Of a DNA stretch of 47,882 nt, positions 45,723 through 47,882 are shown piece by piece. This stretch comes from Streptomyces griseorubiginosus (GTDB lineage Bacteria > Actinomycetota > Actinomycetes > Streptomycetales > Streptomycetaceae). Location: the NCBI RefSeq assembly GCF_017614965.1, contig NZ_WVUG01000029.1:1-47882 (forward strand), given 5' to 3'. The notes below the pieces were generated by a model, which was given only the letters and a program-made list of their open reading frames with translations, was not told where the DNA came from and made no database searches. The position numbers and the translations under genes were made by a program. How positions within the stretch are numbered: the first letter of the stretch is position 1; every line of letters begins with the position of its first letter.

Positions 45723-47001
45723 CGTCCAGGAACTCGCGGACGGCGAAGGCGGCCAGCACGATCACGGCGGTCCAGATCACCACCGCGGTGGTCGGATAGC
45801 TCCAGGTGAACAGGACGATCGCGGCCACCGCCAGGATCGCCGCTCCGATCCACTTCTTGAAGCGGTGCACGAACCGGCCCACCGGGCCCAGTCGCAGCCC
45901 CGCCGAGACGGACGCCTCCCGCCCCGCGCCGATGCTCCTGCTGAAGAAGTGCCGGGTGAAGACGGCGGGGCGGGACGGGCCGATGAAGAACGCGCCGATG
46001 GCCGTGACCAGGGCCAGCGCCCCGACCGCCCGCACGCTGGAGCGCAGGAAGCGCACCAGCGCGTCGTACACGGCGCCCGCGGCAGCGGAGTTGGTGCCCG
46101 GCGGCAGATGGTCCAGATACACCGCGCGGAAGACGGTGAGCGTCACACCCAGCAGCACCATCGCGAGGAAGAACCCGATCGCGGCCCCGATCAGCGCCCG
46201 TCGGCGGTGGAACGCCAGGAACACGCCCGCGGCGGCGACGAGGACCGCGATGATCGGCAGCCAGTCGCCGACGATCTGCAGGATGCGCAGATACGTCTTG
46301 ACCTTGCCGATGTCCTTGCCCTGCACCACGACGAAGTCCGTGTGGACCGAGGGGATGTTCGCCGCGACCCCCAGACCCGAAGCGACGAGGCGCTCCTTCA
46401 CCTGGTCCACGATCGGCCCCACGTCGATGGCGACCGCGTTGTCCTTCAACTGCACGACGCTGTCGCTGTTGCCGGTGAGCGCCTTGTTCACGGCGCTGTG
46501 GGCCCGACGGTTGGCGTTCTTCCAGACCGTTTCGAAGGCGGGACTGGAGACCACACGCTGCACGGTGGTGCTCACCAGTGTCTTCAGGCCGTTGGTGATC
46601 GGTCCGTCGAGGTTGCCGACCAGGGTCGCGACCCTCGGCGGTACGCCCTTCTGCGAGGCCGCGTCGCTCAGTTGCTTGACGAGACCGTCCACGTCGACCC
46701 GTTGCAGTACGGCGTCCGTGACCCGGTTGGTCACCGCCTGCTGCACATCGGGGTTCGACGCGAGGGGCGCCACGGTGGCGACGTAGCGGTCGGTGTCCCG
46801 GATGATGCTGTTCGCCCAGACCGCGATCACCGCGAGCAGGGCCAGCAGGGACGCCAGAATGATCAGCAGGGTCGAACCGAGCGCCCGCAGCCGGTGCTTC
46901 GGCTCGCGCCGGGTGCTCTCCAGTTCACTGACCCGGCGCCGCAGTTCCTCCAGCTCACCGTCGTTCGGGCGGTCCGACGGGGGCGTGTCGCTGCTCGTCA
47001 T
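45703..47001 (-). CDS. Large integral membrane protein of unknown function
   Basis: This is a 432-aa protein. The start ATG 47001 has GGAGG four bases upstream. An N-terminal coiled-coil-like stretch (LEELRRRVSELESTRREPKH) precedes a first helix (LRALGSTLLIILASLLALLA). A long extracellular domain follows (about residues 65-250, DTDRYVATVAPLASNPDVQQ, then TNGLKTLVSTTVQRVVSSPA), and then four to five helices from about 250. I recognise it only as a conserved actinobacterial membrane protein. The large periplasmic part suggests a binding or wall-associated role. Its stop lies inside the end of the GAP-family gene. Confidence 0.85.
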   Translation of the reverse strand: MTSSDTPPSDRPNDGELEELRRRVSELESTRREPKHRLRALGSTLLIILASLLALLAVIAVWANSIIRDTDRYVATVAPLASNPDVQQAVTNRVTDAVLQRVDVDGLVKQLSDAASQKGVPPRVATLVGNLDGPITNGLKTLVSTTVQRVVSSPAFETVWKNANRRAHSAVNKALTGNSDSVVQLKDNAVAIDVGPIVDQVKERLVASGLGVAANIPSVHTDFVVVQGKDIGKVKTYLRILQIVGDWLPIIAVLVAAAGVFLAFHRRRALIGAAIGFFLAMVLLGVTLTVFRAVYLDHLPPGTNSAAAGAVYDALVRFLRSSVRAVGALALVTAIGAFFIGPSRPAVFTRHFFSRSIGAGREASVSAGLRLGPVGRFVHRFKKWIGAAILAVAAIVLFTWSYPTTAVVIWTAVIVLAAFAVREFLDVRTSAD

Positions 47002-47141
47002 GCCTCCGAGGAGATCCCGGGAGAGGTCACCGGGCGAGCCGGGAGGGCCCGGAGGAGTGACGCGGGCACGAGGTGCGCCGGTCCATGTCCGGTGATGCAA
47101 TGGCAACCAGGGGGAGTCCGGGCCTGCCAGAGGTGACCACC

Positions 47142-47585
47142 ATGAGCGAGCAGTTCGACGACATGGGACCCATCGACTACCTGGTCGTGGAGTTCCCGGG
47201 AAACCGCATGACGGGCGAGGCCTTCCCGCTGCTCGTCGATCTCGTGGACCGGGGCATCATCCGCATCCTGGACCTGAGGTTCATCAGGAAGGACGAGGAC
47301 GGCTCGGTGACCGCCCTGGAGATCGCCGACCTCACCGGTGACGGTCATCTCGACCTCGCCGTGTTCGAGGGCGCCAGCTCCGACCTGCTGGGCCAGGACG
47401 ACCTGGAAGAGGCGGCCGCGGCCGTGGAGCCGGGCAACTCGGCCGGTCTGCTCGTCTACGAGAACCTGTGGGCGGCTCCCTTCGCGAGTGCCCTGCGGCG
47501 CGGCGGCGCGCAGCTCGTCGCCTCCGGACGCCTGAACGTGCAGGCCGTCCTCGCCGCCCTCGAAGCCGCCGAGGCCGCGTCCTGA
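47142..47585 (+). CDS. DUF6325-type protein, second paralogue
   Basis: This is a 147-aa soluble protein of two similar alpha/beta halves. ATG 47142 has AGAGGTGA seven bases upstream, and GTG 47133 is possible. MGPIDYLVVEFPGNRMTGEA and GIIRILDLRFIRKDEDGSV align with the first half of the protein at 25633, and VEPGNSAGLLVYENLWAAPF with its second half, so the two are paralogues. The acidic insert of the other copy is missing here. The middle segment (LTGDGHLDLAVFEGASSDLL) is a short loop. The function is unknown. The neighbours are membrane proteins and a probable SHOCT-type protein. Confidence 0.85.
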   Translation: MSEQFDDMGPIDYLVVEFPGNRMTGEAFPLLVDLVDRGIIRILDLRFIRKDEDGSVTALEIADLTGDGHLDLAVFEGASSDLLGQDDLEEAAAAVEPGNSAGLLVYENLWAAPFASALRRGGAQLVASGRLNVQAVLAALEAAEAAS

Positions 47586-47708
47586 GGTGAGAAGCGGGCG
47601 GGATCGTGGAACGCGCACGTCATACGCCATGCCGAGATGCCGCCCGATGCGGGTGATGGTGCAATGGACATGGTGTCTTCCATCGACTTCGGGTAAGAGG
47701 CGATTGCC

Positions 47709-47882
47709 ATGCCAGGTCTACTTCGCGGAGTTGCGCGTACCGCCGTGGTCGCGGGCACGGCGACCGCGGTCTCCAATCGGGTGTCACGCCGCCAGCAGGG
47801 CCGCTGGGCGGCGCAGGCCCAGCAACAGGCCGCCTACCAGGAGCCCCAGGCACCCCAGCAGGGCTACCAGGCGCCTCCACCC
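47709..47882 (+). CDS. N-terminal part of a SHOCT-type protein (partial)
   Basis: Only 58 codons are in the window. The start ATG 47709 has AAGAGGCG upstream. LRGVARTAVVAGTATAVSNR followed by a Gln/Ala/Pro-rich stretch (QQQAAYQEPQAPQQGYQ) is the usual beginning of small Streptomyces proteins that end in a SHOCT domain. The SHOCT part would lie beyond the right edge, so this assignment is by similarity of the N-terminus only. A degenerate half of the 17-bp palindrome (CGGGTGA) lies about 53 bp upstream. Confidence 0.6.
   Translation, partial: MPGLLRGVARTAVVAGTATAVSNRVSRRQQGRWAAQAQQQAAYQEPQAPQQGYQAPPP

Noticed and set aside
47640..47656. Sixth copy of the 17-bp palindrome before the last gene (CCGCCCG-ATG-CGGGTGA)
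   Set aside because: Only the right half matches, and the distance to the start (53 nt) breaks the helical phasing of the other copies. Kept only as a weak note.
1..47882. Mobile elements, CRISPR arrays, tRNA or rRNA genes
   Set aside because: I saw no transposase or integrase, no regularly spaced short direct repeats with unique spacers, and no tRNA cloverleaf or rRNA sequence on either strand by eye.

Overview
The window is a chromosomal segment of a Streptomyces. The evidence is very high GC with strong third-position GC bias, GTG and TTG starts, many ATGA/GTGA translational couplings, an LAXTG-type sortase signal, and Streptomyces-typical families (ECF42 sigma with a DGPF partner, DUF6325, DUF7144, DUF2252, ROK and MalT-like LuxR regulators). 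I read 44 protein genes, two of them cut by the window edges. I saw no rRNA, tRNA, CRISPR array, insertion sequence or prophage.

0-9.9 kb: the tail of a sortase-anchored surface protein, then a two-gene unit on the minus strand. Its first gene is a very large membrane PAS-GGDEF-EAL protein fused in frame to an alpha-oxoamine-synthase-like PLP enzyme, and a small SAM methyltransferase follows. Next come a nucleoside deaminase, a coupled GNAT/NAD-epimerase pair, a GlsB-type membrane protein and a secreted protein with a C-terminal beta-sandwich domain. 9.8-15.5 kb: a secreted GH2 exo-beta-D-glucosaminidase-type enzyme (catalytic Asp472 and Glu541) downstream of a ROK repressor, with an operator-like dyad on the glycosidase promoter, and a divergent amino-acid permease closed by a textbook terminator.

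15.5-22.4 kb: a GNAT enzyme, a TPR-like membrane protein, then a probable light-response group: a MerR regulator with a B12-binding domain that keeps the CarH/LitR ligand histidine, a convergent class I photolyase, and an SDR/ligand-binding fusion protein upstream of the photolyase.

22.4-34 kb: a stress-type island containing a SulP transporter, an RDD membrane protein, a DUF6325 protein, a lipid kinase, DUF7144, SHOCT and HdeD-like membrane proteins, a DUF2252 kinase-fold protein, a 65-aa protein and a MalT-like LuxR regulator. Five copies of a 17-bp palindrome (TCACCCG-N3-CGGGTGA and variants) lie in the promoter regions of this island. Four of them end 80-81 nt before a start codon, which points to an undescribed local regulon.

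34-36.2 kb: a sulfonate-sulfur operon (ssuE, ssuD) preceded by a 27-codon, probably leaderless peptide ORF with tandem cysteine codons, which looks like a cysteine-responsive attenuator. 36.2-42.4 kb: a TylF-type methyltransferase, an acyl-CoA-dehydrogenase-fold flavoprotein, a DGPF/ECF42 pair with a matching ECF42-like promoter, an aldehyde dehydrogenase, and an ArsR/SRPBCC pair with a perfect palindromic operator. 42.4-47.9 kb: a ClC channel, a YihY/BrkB membrane protein, a GAP-family membrane protein, a large membrane protein, a second DUF6325 protein and the start of a probable SHOCT-type protein.
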